The notes: generated by a model not told the origin, from the sequence alone. Shown: positions 32,684-44,599, counted from the first letter of the stretch. The stretch: 64,000 nt of DNA from Heterocephalus glaber (GCF_000247695.1 NW_004624865.1:4408719-4472718); one strand, 5' to 3'. Made by a program: numbers and translations.

Positions 32684-33156
32684 TGTTGTAGTTTAGGACT
32701 AGATGTCCCCCCAAAGTCTCCTATATACAGAGGGGGACTTTAGAAGGTGACTGGATCACGGGGTGCTATGCTTATCAGTGAATCTATCATGCATGAGGTC
32801 AGGGCTCACTGTGCTGTAGGAGGTCACTGGCCTGTGACCTGGAAGGGTGCATTCCTGTCCCTGGCTCCTCCCTTCTCTCTTTGCTTCCTGACCACCATGA
32901 ACTGAGCAGCTTCCCTCCCCACACCCTTCTGCCATGATGTTCCTGCCTTGGAGCAGCTGACCATGGACTGAATCCCCAAAACTGTCAGCCAAGTAAACCT
33001 CTCCTCTTCCCAAATAAGGTGTTTTTTTTTGGTACCGGGGATCAAACTCGGGCCCTTGCGAGGCAGGTGGCAGAACCACTGAGCTAAGTAAACCTCTCCT
33101 CTTTTAAGTTACGGTATCAGATATTTGTGTCCCGCTATGGGAAAATGACTAAGACA
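32684..33156 (+). mobile_element. MaLR-type solo LTR
   Basis: Layout matches the MaLR family of non-autonomous LTR retrotransposons: TG start, a GATGTCCCCCCAAAG segment, a CTGCCATGATGTTCC segment, AGTAAACCTC near the end and a CA terminus. It is interrupted by an ID SINE. No internal retroviral coding sequence is present nearby. Confidence 0.7.
33021..33085 (-). mobile_element. ID-type SINE inside the LTR
   Basis: Reversed ID lacking its extreme 5' end. AAGTAAACCTCTCCTCTT occurs on both sides (32991-33008 and 33086-33103); the left copy stops 12 bases short of the poly(T). Confidence 0.9.
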
Positions 33157-33440
33157 GGTGCATATGGCGTTCACTCCAGGTTCCCTACCGTGTTACAGCA
33201 GCAGAGTACCAGGTAGATAGGAGGCTAGAGCAGCATATTTCAGTTTAAGTGCCAAAGTCATCAGTGAAGAAGACAGAATTCCCAGGGAGGCCTCAAAGCT
33301 AGAAATCAGAGCCCCCCAAAGGGCAGATTCCAATGGAGGCTGGGGTGAGAGTTTGGGCTGCAGGGATCTGGGTGCAAGTGTGGAAGTGTTAGGTCATTCT
33401 TGTTCATTAATGAAGTACCGCTTGTTTGTTTATCTCTTTG

Positions 33441-33588
33441 TTTTTTTGAGACAGGGACTCACAATGTAGTCCAGGCAGGCCTTGAACTCACTATGTAGCC
33501 CAGGCTGGCCTTGAACTTGAGGTGATCCTCTTGCCTCAGCCTCCTGAATGCTAGGATTACAGGTGTGGGCCACCCCGCCATGCCTAGC
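33441..33588 (-). mobile_element. B1-type SINE
   Basis: Reversed full-length B1 with two GGCCTTGAACT quasi-repeats. Confidence 0.9.
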
Positions 33589-34593
33589 AGATTAAGTACT
33601 ATTGAAGACCTACTGTGTGCTAGGCACCAGGCTAAAAGCTGCAGACATGTGGAGACCATGGCACAGCCCAGCGGGGACTGAGAGGAGAGGATGATCAGGG
33701 TCGGCATGACAAATGCCATGAGCACCCATTGCAGGCTGGGGAAAGGGTTCGGTGACAGCCCAGGGGCAGGTGGAGCCTCAGCCTGGCCAAAGACAAAGAA
33801 CATTCCAAGCAAGGACAGCTTTGGGAAGCCTGGTGACATAAAGCTTGCTGAAGCCTTGACTCCCCAGGGGCTGGCCTTGGGTGAGGCGGCTGGATCATCA
33901 GTGGGTGCCTTTAGGGCCCATTGGCCCTGGGGTGACAGACACTCAACACACAGCTAGACTGAGGAGGAACTGAGGAAGGGGGACAAGACCTTCGGGCAGC
34001 TGCAGCTCTGACAAGCTTGGTGCCAGGCAGTTCCGCCTGTGTCCTGGAGCCTCAGGCTGGTAAGGGAGGAAGCCAAGCCTCTGGTCCAGCCATCCCCTTG
34101 GCAGACCATGGGGACAGTGGGACAGATCATGTTCCAAAGGCTAGCAAGGTCACCCCAGGTCTGGTGCAGAGTCCAGAGCTGGGGCCATCAGAGCAAGGTT
34201 GGTCTGTAGCACAGTTGGAAATCTCCATTCCCCTGTGACATCTCTGCCAGTGTCACAGAAACAGTGCCTCCGCGGGGTCCGGCACAAAGACCTGAACTTG
34301 AAAATGGAGGAGTATGGGCAGGCATCTGTCCTCCTGTGTCCTCTCCCCGTGTCCCCTCCCAGTGTTCATGACAGAGCGTGTCATGGTGGAAGCGGAACTG
34401 CACTTCTGGTCAGAGCTTCACAAGGCCCTTGGCAAGTCATGCTGCCACCCACGGCTCTGTGTCCTGTGTGAGACAGCACAGCCCAAGGCCTGCCCATCAG
34501 TTTGGTACAAGTGCATGTGCACACTCGGAAGGTCTAAAAACACACCAAATGCTTACATTTTGGAAATGCGTTGCAGTCAAAGACACATCACCA

Positions 34594-34673
34594 AGCGCCG
34601 GGGATTTAGCTCAGTGGCTCCACCGCCCGCCTCGCAAGCTCAAGGTCCCAAGTTCGATCTCTGGTACCAAAAA
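34594..34673 (+). mobile_element. ID-type SINE with 15-base target duplication
   Basis: Flanked by AAAGACACATCACCA at 34579-34593 and 34674-34688. It sits at the outer end of mariner-derived copy B. Confidence 0.95.
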
Positions 34674-34688
34674 AAAGACACATCACCA

Positions 34689-35245
34689 TGAATCCCCCTT
34701 CATATCCTCCCCTCGCTTTGAACACTCACCCCATCGTCCTAGCCACTTCCTGCAGCAGCTCTGGAGTCCTCTTTCCTGAGGGTCTTTAGCTGCGCTGTCC
34801 TGGCTGCCTTGATGTCCTGATGGATTCAAAACGTCTCCCTTTCATGGTCATTGTGACTTTGGGGAAGAGCTGGAAGTCACATGGTGCCAGGTGCGGTGAC
34901 TAAGGTGGATGAGGACATAGCATCATGGTTTTTGGTTTTTGTATTTTTTGGTACCGGGGATTGAACTTGGGACCTTGCACTTTCAAGGCAGGCGCCGGAA
35001 CCACTGAGCTAAACCCCCAGCCCAACAGCATCATGTGTTTACGAGCTGCCTTTCTGGTGGATGGTCCTCGGCAGCAGCAGTCACTGTATTTGTGATCACA
35101 GCTGGTAAAGACCCTCAGGACAGAGGACTCCAGAGCTGCTGCAGGAAGTGGCGAGGACGGTGGGATGAGTGTGCTCAGAGTGAGGGGAGGATTTGGGGGG
35201 GAGAGGGGTGGTTCATGGCTGTGTGTCTCGTGCTGTAATAAATCT
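34689..35245. mobile_element. Mariner-derived inverted-arm repeat, copy B
   Basis: On the - strand the left arm encodes LAPCDFQLFPKV (34855-34890) and then MKGRRFES-type residues, the hallmark of the C-terminal catalytic part of a mariner transposase, broken by stops and frameshifts. The right arm (35107-35195) is a near-identical inverted copy of the outer left arm (34700-34786) and encodes LQSCCRKWRGRWDECAQSEG on the + strand. An ID SINE interrupts the left arm. It is inactive. Confidence 0.7.
34928..35026 (-). mobile_element. ID-type SINE inside mariner-derived copy B
   Basis: Reversed ID flanked by AGCATCATG at 34919-34927 and 35027-35035; copy A lacks it. Confidence 0.92.
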
Positions 35246-36070
35246 TTAAAATTTAAATATTCACCATATATTTCAATCACCTCTTCTACATGACCTTCAA
35301 GCACTGCTCTATTTTAGGATCTCCAAATACCTTCTGGGATTTTCCTGGCTGCTCTTGTGGATAAGCTGATAGTTTTCTTCCCAGAGAGCAGCAGCATTTG
35401 CCTCTGCTGTCCACCAAGTTGCTGCTGTGGCAGAGAACCCAGGCCCCTTGGGCCTGGATCTCCATTCCCTGAGTGTGCAGCGTCTCCACGGAGGGCAGGG
35501 AGGTGAGAGTCAAGGTCAGAGAGCAGCGCAGAGCCGGGACCCATGCTGGGAGGGTCCTGCTGCGAGCCTGAGCAGACACAGGTGTCGTATCTGGTGCGCC
35601 GGTGACTCACACACACTCCACAGCTCCCACCTCAGGACAAACCTGGGCCCGAGGCTGTGTGCTGTGGCCGAGTCCTGAGTGCTGAAGGCTCCCGAGGGCA
35701 GCCCAAGAGCACCAGCTTCGGCCCCACTCTGCCCAGGCAGAGCCTTGGGGCTGCTGAGACCTCGCCCCAGATGTCCCCTTCTCAGGTAGGAGCCCCATTG
35801 GCTTCCCGAACAGCGTAGCGCTGGCTGCTCACCACGGCCACAGGCTCGCTTGTGGGCTGCCTTCTTCCATGTCCACCTCTCCACCTGGACCAGGCATTCG
35901 GGCCTAGGACCCTGGGGCTTTGCTCCCTGCTGTCTTCCTTCCTAGTACTTAAAAAGCTTTTGAGAGAATTCTGCTCAAACAAGCAGCAGGAATAAATGGA
36001 GAAATTGAGGATTTACATATAGCTTGTCTGATTTTAAAAAGTCTTTCTTCTTATTATATTTATGTGTTTA

Positions 36071-36214
36071 TTTATTGAGGCAGGGTCTCGCTATGTAGCT
36101 CAGGCTTCTCTTGAACTCACTATGTAGCCTGAGCTGGCCTCCAACTTGTGGAGATCCTCCTGCTTCAGCCTCCCAAATGCTGGGATCACAGGCCTATGCC
36201 ACCACGCCTGGTTA
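36071..36214 (-). mobile_element. B1-type SINE
   Basis: Reversed B1 from TTATTGAGGCAGGGTCTCGC to CACGCCTGGTT. Confidence 0.88.
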
Positions 36215-37025
36215 AAATTCTCTTTTATTATTGTTCTTTGGTCTTCTTTTGAGATATGATGTGAGAAATGATATTTCGGGTTAGATTTTTCAGGAGGCCA
36301 CAAATGTCCATGTGATCTTGCTCACTTCAAGAACACTGAGCACTTGGCCACAACTCTCAGCAAATCCCTGGATCCCTGTGATAGCTTCCCATTCCGGAGC
36401 TGCAGTTCCCAGAGCCTTGCAGGCACCCCAAGCACCCCATGGCTGCCGCTTGCGCAACTCAACTTGCCCTGAGCTGCTGAACGCAGGCAGCTCATGGCTA
36501 TTCCTGGCCTCCAGGAGAAGCAGGTTTGGTCTACCAAAGGCCCATGGCTTGAAAAGATCCAAGTTCAAGCCTTGCGGTGGGTACTTCAACCGCATGTCTC
36601 CTTGCTTGAAATGCCTCTTCCTTTTCCCTTTCGACCGCAGACCTGACCATGACCAGAGAACACCAGCCAGTGCTGTCTCACTGCCACCACACAGCGAGTA
36701 TCGGACGCTGCCGTCCCCCACTTTGTACAAGACCCCAGGCAGACACCCTCCTCCAAACCCTTCCACCTCTGACCCCTTCCTCTGCCAATGGCCACTAACC
36801 AACCTGGGCAGCTTGGACTGACTTGTCTCTCTCCCGGGCATGCACATCTCCAACCCAGACTTGGAGTGCCGCAGACACAGGGACTCCAGCTGAGCCTCAG
36901 AGCCTGTTATTCTTTTCCTGGACCCTGTGGATATCAGGCTGGCCTTGGCTGTAGCAGATGCCACCCGGGTAAGGATCAGGCCTCAAGCTTTTAAAAACAT
37001 AGTGGATATAGAGCCAACCAGGAGA

Positions 37026-37162
37026 GCCGGGTGTGGTGGCGCACACCTGTGATTCCAGCACTCAGGAGGCTGAGGCAGGAGGATCACCATGAATTCGAGG
37101 CCAGCCTGGAGCTACATAGTGAGTTCAAGGCCAGCCTGAATTTCACAGTGAGACTCTGTCTC

Positions 37163-37191
<29 letters not shown>
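37026..37191 (+). mobile_element. B1-type SINE with 29-A tail
   Basis: Near-consensus B1 with a clear internal duplication and an uninterrupted A run (37163-37191), suggesting recent insertion. Confidence 0.93.
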
Positions 37192-37193
<2 letters not shown>

Positions 37194-37484
37194 CCTAAAT
37201 ACAGAACCTCAAGTAGAAGCCACCAGGAAGGAAAGTAGGCATTGGAACTGAAGTGTGAATCGGCTTTTCCTCCCATCTGACTGAGCTCTGCCTTGGCCCT
37301 CACCTCCAGCCTGAGCCGGTGACCCTGTCAGGAGGAGCCCCAAGGCCCCCGGCGTGGACAGCACAGCCTGAGCCTGCAGAGGTTCTGGGCAGAATGGTAG
37401 TCGGAGTGGGAAAATCCACAGCTCATGGTGCCACAGAGCCCCGGGTTCAATCCAGGAGAGCAGAATTCTGCCCAGCAGGCTATT

Positions 37485-37620
37485 GTGGGGTCAAAAGTCG
37501 GCGCTGCAGGGTGTGGTGGAGCACACCTGTCGCCCGCACGGCACCGGGGAGGAGCCTGGGGCAGGAGGATCGCCGTGAGTGCCAGGTCAGCCTGGACTAC
37601 AGGAGACCCTGTCTCAAAAC
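37485..37620 (+). mobile_element. B1-type SINE
   Basis: GC-rich variant (GTGTGGTGGAGCACACCTG) ending CCCTGTCTCAAAAC. Confidence 0.85.
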
Positions 37621-38548
37621 CCCCGAATGAAACAGAGTTGACGGGAGAGAGCCCAGGCAGGCTGGCGCGTGTCTTCCTGTGTGGACAGCGCGCCCAGACT
37701 GATCGCTCTGCTCGGGACATGTCCTCCACACCCACGGCCTCCCCAGGCCACCGGTGTCCAGACAAAAAGAACAAAGTGGCAGATGGAGGGAGAGTTCTAC
37801 TTCCTGTCTCTGGACGCCAGCATCGCTGCCATTCCAGGCTGCAGGCGGAGTCTGGGCCCAGCACCTGGCCCGTGGCCAGCTCTCGAGATTCCACTGCAGT
37901 GTGGGGTCAGACTTCTGCCCAGGCTGGGACGCTGCGGGCAGCAGCCCTCGAGCCCCGGTGTCCAGAACGCACTGAGCGTGTGAGAGCCACGACCTCAGGC
38001 TGCTGGGAGTGGCCAAGGAGAACAAGGGGACATTAGAGTGGCCTGCTGGGCCACAGACACAGGGCCCATTCAGCTCCAGGGCTCAGGAGCTGCCCGCTGC
38101 TTCTTGCCAGGGGCAAACTCTTAAAGGAGCTTTTGTTTTTCAAATCAGATATGCAAATAAGCTGATAAGAATTTTGGAAAAATTCTCTAAAATGAGAATT
38201 TGGAATCCTGGGAGGGAACCCTTCCTCCTGTGAGCTCCTGCCTCCTGCCTCCTGGAGGAAATGGATTTGAGATGGGCAGAAGGAAGTGAGGAGGCCAACT
38301 TTCGTGTCTATTTTAGTTTTCCAGCAAAGTCCTTTTTCCGGTTGGCTTTGGATACACAAGCAAAGGACAGTAGTTAGCTAGTTGATTGCAGATAACTGTC
38401 CTCACAGCAAACGCAGCTTATCTTAGTGGGCACCAATAAACTACTGAAGTTTCAAAATACAACACCCCGCTAATAACGAGAACAGCAGATACCACTTTAT
38501 TGAGCTATCACTATGCAACAGGCCTTGGCACACAGTAAAAATACTGCT

Positions 38549-38620
38549 GAGGCTGGGGTGTAGCTTGGTGCTGAGCAAATGCTTAACATTCCTGAAACCA
38601 CAGGTTTGAGCTCCAGGACA
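38549..38620 (+). mobile_element. Diverged ID-type SINE
   Basis: Starts GGCTGGGGTGTAGCTTGG; the B box is only loosely preserved (GGTTTGAGCTCC). Confidence 0.5.
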
Positions 38621-38671
38621 AAAGGAGAAGGAACAGAGAAGAGGAGAGTAGAGGAGAAAGAAAAAAAGAGA

Positions 38672-38880
38672 AACTGGAAGTGGGGAGATCCATCTATAAT
38701 CTCAGCAGTCTGTAGGGCTGAAGCAGGAGGATGGCAAGTTCAAGCCCATCCTGGGCAATTTAGCAATTCAGTAAGACCCTGTCTCAAAATATTACTATTT
38801 ATTTAAAATATAGTAACAAAGAAAGAAAGCTGGGGGTATAACTCAGTACAAAGGCTCTGGGTTCAATCCCCAGTACCAAA
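38672..38880 (+). mobile_element. B1-dID composite SINE
   Basis: Diverged B1, A-rich linker, then an ID part (GCTGGGGGTATAACTCAG) ending CAATCCCCAGTACC. Confidence 0.85.
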
Positions 38881-39817
38881 TATATATATCTATGTTGCTG
38901 GCCCTATCTATTTTACCCAGAAGTCCTATTGTCTTTCTAAATTAAATACATTTTTATTTAAGGAATTTCATGAGTAATTCCTTCAGTACTCATCAAGTCC
39001 TCTTTAATGAGGTTCTTTGTCTTCAAGATGGCCCTTTTCAAAGAACTGATGCTTAATCCAGTCATCCTGTCTGCCACAATTCTTTTATCTCCACTGGAAT
39101 TATGGAAAATGACAACTTCAAAACTCCTGGAATCTTATATGCAAATTCCTCCCAGCAATTTACACTTTAGGAGTTTAGAATTTGAATTGCACATAGTATC
39201 GGTATTGTGGCATATGATCTAGATTCTGTATTATTCCTTAGTCACTCATTTCTAATATTGAAAGTCCACATTGTTCATTATTCTTGAGCAAAATGTTACA
39301 GTTCTCACTGTCACCACTGTAATACGTTTACTGTGATGGAAGCGTGACCTACCTGTGCCTCAATTTTAGCCACATTGACCAATTTTGGACACCAATCAAC
39401 AGAGCCCATTCTAATCTAGAATGAGGCTTAATCCTATTCCTGAAGATCTGTTGCAAAGAAATAACATCATCAATACAATACAGGGGTGTGTGGATGTGTG
39501 TGTGCACATGCATGTGTTATGGTAGTGTTCACAGTGGCAAAAGCTAGAAATAGTGGGAGCAGATGAAAATATTATGTTATTTTTAAAATCATGAAATATT
39601 ATGCAGTCATTAAAATCAGAGTTTTCTCAGGTGATTGCGATGGCCTACTAAAAAGTGGATATGTACAATTGTGTATAGTATGATCCACTTTTTAAAAAGA
39701 CCCAAAGATCTTTTAGATGACCATGCACATTTACTTAAAAGTGAATATTTATATAACTCTGTGATTGTATTATTTACAGAGAAAATATGCATGGTGCATT
39801 CTAAGTTGTCAGCACTT

Positions 39818-39917
39818 TTCTTTCTTTTTTTCTTTTTCTTTTTGGTAGAGAGATCGAACTCAGGACCCTGTGCTTTCGAGGCAGGCGCAGTGCCACTGAG
39901 CTAAATCCTTGGCCCAA
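39818..39917 (-). mobile_element. ID-type SINE
   Basis: Reversed ID with a pyrimidine-rich tail; TCAGCACTT flanks it at 39809-39817 and 39918-39926. Confidence 0.92.
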
Positions 39918-40008
39918 TCAGCACTTCTCTGCGGATGGGTGAATAGGTCTGAGTTTGGCAGAGAACCATCCTGTAAGCAGCTGGACTAGAAGAGAGGCAT
40001 CAAAGGGC

Positions 40009-40196
40009 CAGCTGTGGTGGTGTCTGCCTGTAATCCCAGCTACTCAGGAGGCTGAGGCAGGAGGATCAAAAGTCCAAGCCCAGCCTAGGTAATTCAGTGA
40101 GACCCTGTCTTAAAAATACAAAAATAATTCAGGCTGGGAATGTGCCTCAATAGTAGAGTGACCCTAGTTTCAATCCCTGTACCACAAAACACAAAA
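40009..40196 (+). mobile_element. B1-dID composite SINE
   Basis: B1 part from GGCCAGCTGTGGTGGTG, A-rich linker, diverged ID (GGCTGGGAATGTGCCTC). Confidence 0.85.
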
Positions 40197-40199
40197 ATC

Positions 40200-40340
40200 A
40201 AGCCCAGTATGAGGCTGCACACCTATAATCTGAGCACTAGGGAGGCTGAGGCAGGAGGATCACTGTGAGTTCAAGGTCAGCCTGGGGTACATAGTGAGTT
40301 CATGGCCTGAACTATAGAGAGAGACCCTCAACAAAATAAA
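40200..40340 (+). mobile_element. B1-type SINE
   Basis: Follows the composite directly: AAGCCCAGTATGAGGCTGC through GACCCTCAACAAAATAAA. Confidence 0.85.
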
Positions 40341-40565
40341 AGTGGGAAAATAGCCCTGTGATGACTCCCTGTGCCTGTGTGCCCATTGCTTGTGGTTGCA
40401 AAGGGCGCCAGTGTCAGTGTGCTGAGGCTACAGGGAGCTCCCCTACTCCCCCTGCAGGAAGTGGACATTTCCATGGTTACTCATTCCGGAAACTGGAAGA
40501 TCCTAGGCAGAAAATAAGGGCGGTCATAGGACAGAGGGAGAAGGGTGCTTTGAAAAGCTCCAGGT

Positions 40566-40676
40566 AGGGCCAGGGATTTAGCTCAGTGGTTCCACTGCCT
40601 GCCTCGCAAGCTAAGGACCCAAATTCAATCCCCGGTACCAAAAAAAAAAAAACAAAAACCAGAAATGCTCCAGGTG
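40566..40676 (+). mobile_element. ID-type SINE
   Basis: Flanked by GCTCCAGGT at 40557-40565 and 40677-40685; intact A box, one base missing in the central region. Confidence 0.92.
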
Positions 40677-41382
40677 GTCCCTGTGCAGGAAGCCACTGGC
40701 ACAGCCAGCTCATGAACCGTGACAACGACAGGGTAGCATTTCTGGTGGCCTACAGCTTCCCTCCCTGAATAGCTGTGGAGAAACAGGCACTGACCTTTGC
40801 ACAGGAGAGGCTGTGTCCCAGCCAGGGAGGGCAGAGCTCGAGGCCAGCCTTACAGACCCTGACAGGCCACAAATGTCCCCCTGTGCCTTTCGATAAGCAG
40901 ATTCTGCTCCTGTGAAGGAAGGAGCTGACCCACTACAGCTGTCACAATCACTAGGCCCAGTCACTGCAGGAGGCTTCTTCACAAGGGGACACAGGCTGGA
41001 GGGGCCTCCCTTTCCTCTTGAGAAGACATCAAAGTGACACAGCCTACACCAGCCACCAAGGAAGTGGCAGAGAGGGTCCTGAAGACGCAGCTCAGGTGGC
41101 TGCAGAAGAGACCTGGTCCTTTCAGCGGCCCTGATGGTCACTCTGGGAAGACACCAGCTCCTGCTGTGCTAACTTCAGTGGAGACAGCCAGGCAGGAACG
41201 GCATGTCTGTGGAGGGGTCAGCATCAAAGGTCACATTTGTGGTCCTCAGGAGGTGACAGCAAGAATGGGTATGGTGATGTGCAGACTTGGTCTTTAGGGC
41301 TATCTGGGGAAGGTGCCCTTGGAGATGGATTCTTTCTCATCACTGGAGTAGAATATCCCACACCTACAACTTACAGGAGGAG

Positions 41383-41735
41383 AGGTTCATATGGTTCATG
41401 TTGTCAGAGGGTTCAGTCCATGGGGAGCTGGCCCAGAGGTGGAAACATCACCACAGAAGGGTGAGGTGGAAGAAAGCAAAGAGGACATTGGCAGGAAGCA
41501 GAGAGAAGGGAGAAGCTGGGGACAAGAACGCACCCTCCCAGGTCACGCCCCAGTGACCCTTCCAACCAGGCCCTGCCTCTTACAGCACAGTCAGCCCTAA
41601 ACTCACCCATAAAGAACCCACTCAAGAGCACAGCGAGCGCCTCACGATCCAGTCACCTTCCAGAGCCCAGCTCTGAACACTGGAGATTTCCGGGGGACAT
41701 CTCGGTCTACACCGTGACACCTCTAACCCAAGTGG
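41383..41735 (-). mobile_element. MaLR-type LTR fragment
   Basis: Antisense segments GGTTCAGTCCATGGGGAGC, AACATCACCACAGAAGGG and ACCAGGCCCTGCCTC match the MaLR LTR plan; both ends are decayed. Confidence 0.55.
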
Positions 41736-42524
41736 GTAGGGCTCCTGGGATGGTGATTTGAGTATTAAGGAAGGGTGCCGACTTTGTTTGCCAAGCTGGG
41801 GAGGCAGGGCGTGTTCATGATGTGGCTGCGGATCTACACGTGCAAAGTACAAAGCTGGTCTTCTTGCTGTGCTGCTGAAAACCCACCTGTGGCCTCCGTG
41901 TGGTGAAGCTCCGAGTTCCTCACTGCAGGTGTGGGCATGGGGTGACCCCTACGCCCCATGTGTGTACCCCTATGCACCACCACACCATCACAGGAAGCCT
42001 CTGCCACACTTCCGTGTCTGTGTGGCCGCCTTCCTGGGCCAGCCCCTGACACATCCTATTGACCCTCAGAGTCGGCTTAAAACATCACGCTCTTTGGGAA
42101 GCCTTTCATGAACACCCTCCTCCTGGGCTTGGTTAAGTCATCCTGCTCAGGGCCTGGAAACACCATTTATTACACTTCATTGGTACATTTGGTTCAGAGA
42201 TAGGGATTCTGCCTTACTCAAGCTTGTGTCCAAGTGCTGCCGTGCAGTTAGCACTTGTCAGCAGCCACTGAATGAACGGGGAAGGTGTGTGACTGCACGC
42301 AAGGAGATCTCAGTCTGTAGACTTATTCATTCAACAGCCCGTGTCCGTGCCTTCAACTGTCTCGGGTCCCACCAAACAGTCCTGACCGCGGCGTTCAGTG
42401 TAACGTTATGGCCCTCATCAGCTGCAGCCATCTGTGTCCTGTTTGGCAACTATGCTTTTGTTTTCCTCTGTAGTGCCTACTACACAACAGGCGCATGGTA
42501 GGGGCTTAGCAAACTGCCAAAGGG

Positions 42525-42710
42525 GAGCCAGGCATGAAGGTGCACGCCTGTAATTTTGGTACTCTTGGAAGCTGAGGCAGGAAGATTCCATGTTGGAGCC
42601 CACCTGGGCAACTCAATGAGACCCTGTCTTAAAAGGAAAAATAAAACAGGCCCAGGGATGTAGGTCAGTGTGAAGGCCCCGAATTCAGTCCCCAGTGCTG
42701 AAGAAAAAAA
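42525..42710 (+). mobile_element. B1-dID composite SINE
   Basis: B1 part GCCAGGCATGAAGGTGC, linker, ID part GCCCAGGGATGTAGGTCAG ending CCCCAGTGCTG. Confidence 0.85.
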
Positions 42711-43139
42711 GTATTAATCCAATCAATGCCTGCGTGTGTGAGTAAAGGAAGTCTGAAGTTTCACTCTCACAGAAGCACCAGGCCAAAAAAAAAGTACCAG
42801 GCACAGAAGTCTTCGAGATGGATTGGAAGCGGCCCAATGTACTGCTGCAGACCCTGGCAGTTCTGATCAGAGAAAGAATCCTCCCAACCTGTTGGAATGA
42901 GGTAGAAGCTGTTTATTCATTTAGTTTTGTACACACAATGAAACCAACGTCCTGACTGGAGGTCATGCAGCCACTTACATAACAGTGAGGTTGGCAGCGA
43001 TAGCGAGATGGATACCACGTGTTTCCAGGGTCCTGAGTGATGAAGATCTCACGCCATTTCTGGTGCTACATAAGGTACTTTTTACTTCTCGGCCAAATAA
43101 TGATGACGCCTTAAAACTGCACACACATTAGAGCTGACA

Positions 43140-43230
43140 AAGTCCTGTGAAAAAGCCACCTGAGCTGGGTAATTGTGGTTAAATCACTTGCCAGAGTTGT
43201 CCGGTTCTTCAGACTCAAGTGCTCTGTTTC
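43140..43230 (-). mobile_element. Possible MIR fragment
   Basis: TGGTTAAATCACTTGCCAGA followed by CAGACTCAAG is weakly MIR-like in antisense. Confidence 0.4.
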
Positions 43231-43520
43231 CATGGTCTGCTACCTGCCTTCAGCATTGCGATGAACGGCAGCTAAATATTGATTTGCGGTTCACTTGTGG
43301 GAAAACACTATCCCTTCTAATCAGCGTCATCATTTCCTCCTTCTAAGAAGTGTCTGAGGGAGACACAGATCAGGCTTGCAGAAACTACACAAGAGCACTG
43401 AGAAGATCTAAACAGGTTACCAGGAAGGACCAGAACATCACACCTGTGCGTGTGCAGAGTGTGTGTGAAGCGTGTCCATGATGGCACGTGGAATACTTGG
43501 TGCTTTAGGCCACTTGAATT

Positions 43521-43725
43521 GTAACTGTGGTGCATGCCTGTAATCCCAAGTACTGCGGGAGACTGAGGCAGGAAGATGTTCAGTTTAAGCCCAGCCTGGG
43601 CAATTTAACAACTTAGTGATTCCCTGTCTCACAGTAAAAAATAAATACACACAAATTTAAAAAGGGCTGGGGATTGTAGCTCAGTACAAAAGCCCTGGGT
43701 TCAATTCCCAGTACCACACATACAC
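43521..43725 (+). mobile_element. B1-dID composite SINE
   Basis: B1 part GTGGTGCATGCCTGTAATCC; ID part GGGCTGGGGATTGTAGCTC ending TTCCCAGTACCACAC. Confidence 0.87.
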
Positions 43726-43753
43726 AAAAGTGTAACTGAAAAAAATAAGCAAT

Positions 43754-43862
43754 GCCAGGCACTTGGGAGGATGAAGGAGAATCTTTGCAAGTTCAGGGCC
43801 ACCCTGGGCTACATAGTGAGTTCAAGACCAGTACACAGTGAGACTCTGTCTCAAAAAAAAAG
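43754..43862 (+). mobile_element. B1-type SINE, 5' truncated
   Basis: Body from AGGCACTTGGGAGGATG to CTGTCTCAAAAAAAAAG. Confidence 0.85.
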
Positions 43863-43990
43863 CAAATCTTCAATCTGCCAATGAATTAATGTTTTATGTT
43901 TAAAATTTTCATATTGTTTTCTGACTTTAAAAATTTAAGTATCATCCAGGTAACTAAACCTATTCGTGTATGCTTTCATTCAATGATGAA

Positions 43991-44340
43991 TGTATTAGTT
44001 GGCTTTTTTAATATTGTGAGGACACAATACCCTATAACCACAGCCTAAAGGAGAAGAAGTTGAATCTGGCTCACAGTTTCAGGGGATTCAGTCCACGGTC
44101 GGCTGCTCCAAGGCAGGAACATCATGGCGGAAGGGTGTGGAGGAGCAAGGCTGCTCAGTTCCTGGTGGCCGGGAAGCACAGAAAGGGATAGCACCAGAGA
44201 GGAAGGAGACAGGAACTCAGTATAGTACCCAAGGTCATGCCTCCATGACCACCGAGATGCACCTAGAAATGTGCCTTGCTAACCCCCTGGGCAGTTCCGA
44301 ACCCAATCAAGTTGGCAATGAAGCATCCCCATCATGAGTG
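43991..44340 (-). mobile_element. MaLR-type LTR, truncated
   Basis: Starts TGTATTAGTTGGC, the reverse of a MaLR 3' terminus, and continues GGCTCACAGTTTCAGGGG and AACATCATGGCGGAAGG. It is cut short by an ID SINE and lacks its other end. Confidence 0.7.
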
Positions 44341-44345
44341 TTTCG

Positions 44346-44421
44346 GGGTTTTTTTTGGTATCGGGGATTGAACTCCGGGCCTTGCGCTATTGAGGCAGGG
44401 AGCAGAACCACTGAGCTAAAT
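44346..44421 (-). mobile_element. ID-type SINE
   Basis: Reversed ID (TTTTTTTTGGTATCGGGG) at the truncated edge of the LTR; its 5' end stops at GAGCTAAAT. Confidence 0.9.
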
Positions 44422-44599
44422 ACAGTCAGAAAAGGAGAAGGAGATGCTGCCATGGGAGGGGCTGCCCTTTAAATCAAGGTGCTGAGGAAGTGACATTGGA
44501 ACAAGGACTTGAGATGAGAGGCATGGACTGCGAGGGTGTCTTGAGGGCAAACTTGGCCCTGTAAGCAAACACTCAGAGCTGCAAAACAAGATTCTCAGT

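Larger units (their letters stand above)
33157..43990. other. Intergenic block 4
   Basis: No exon recognised. Unlisted stretches (about 33690-34578, 35246-36070, 36215-37025, 37192-37485, 37621-38548, 38890-39808, 40686-41382, 41736-42524, 42711-43520) are unique. A segment at 36290-36964 is open on both strands for 170-224 codons but matches nothing I know. The piece at 33590-33690 may be a faint ancient repeat. Confidence 0.6.
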
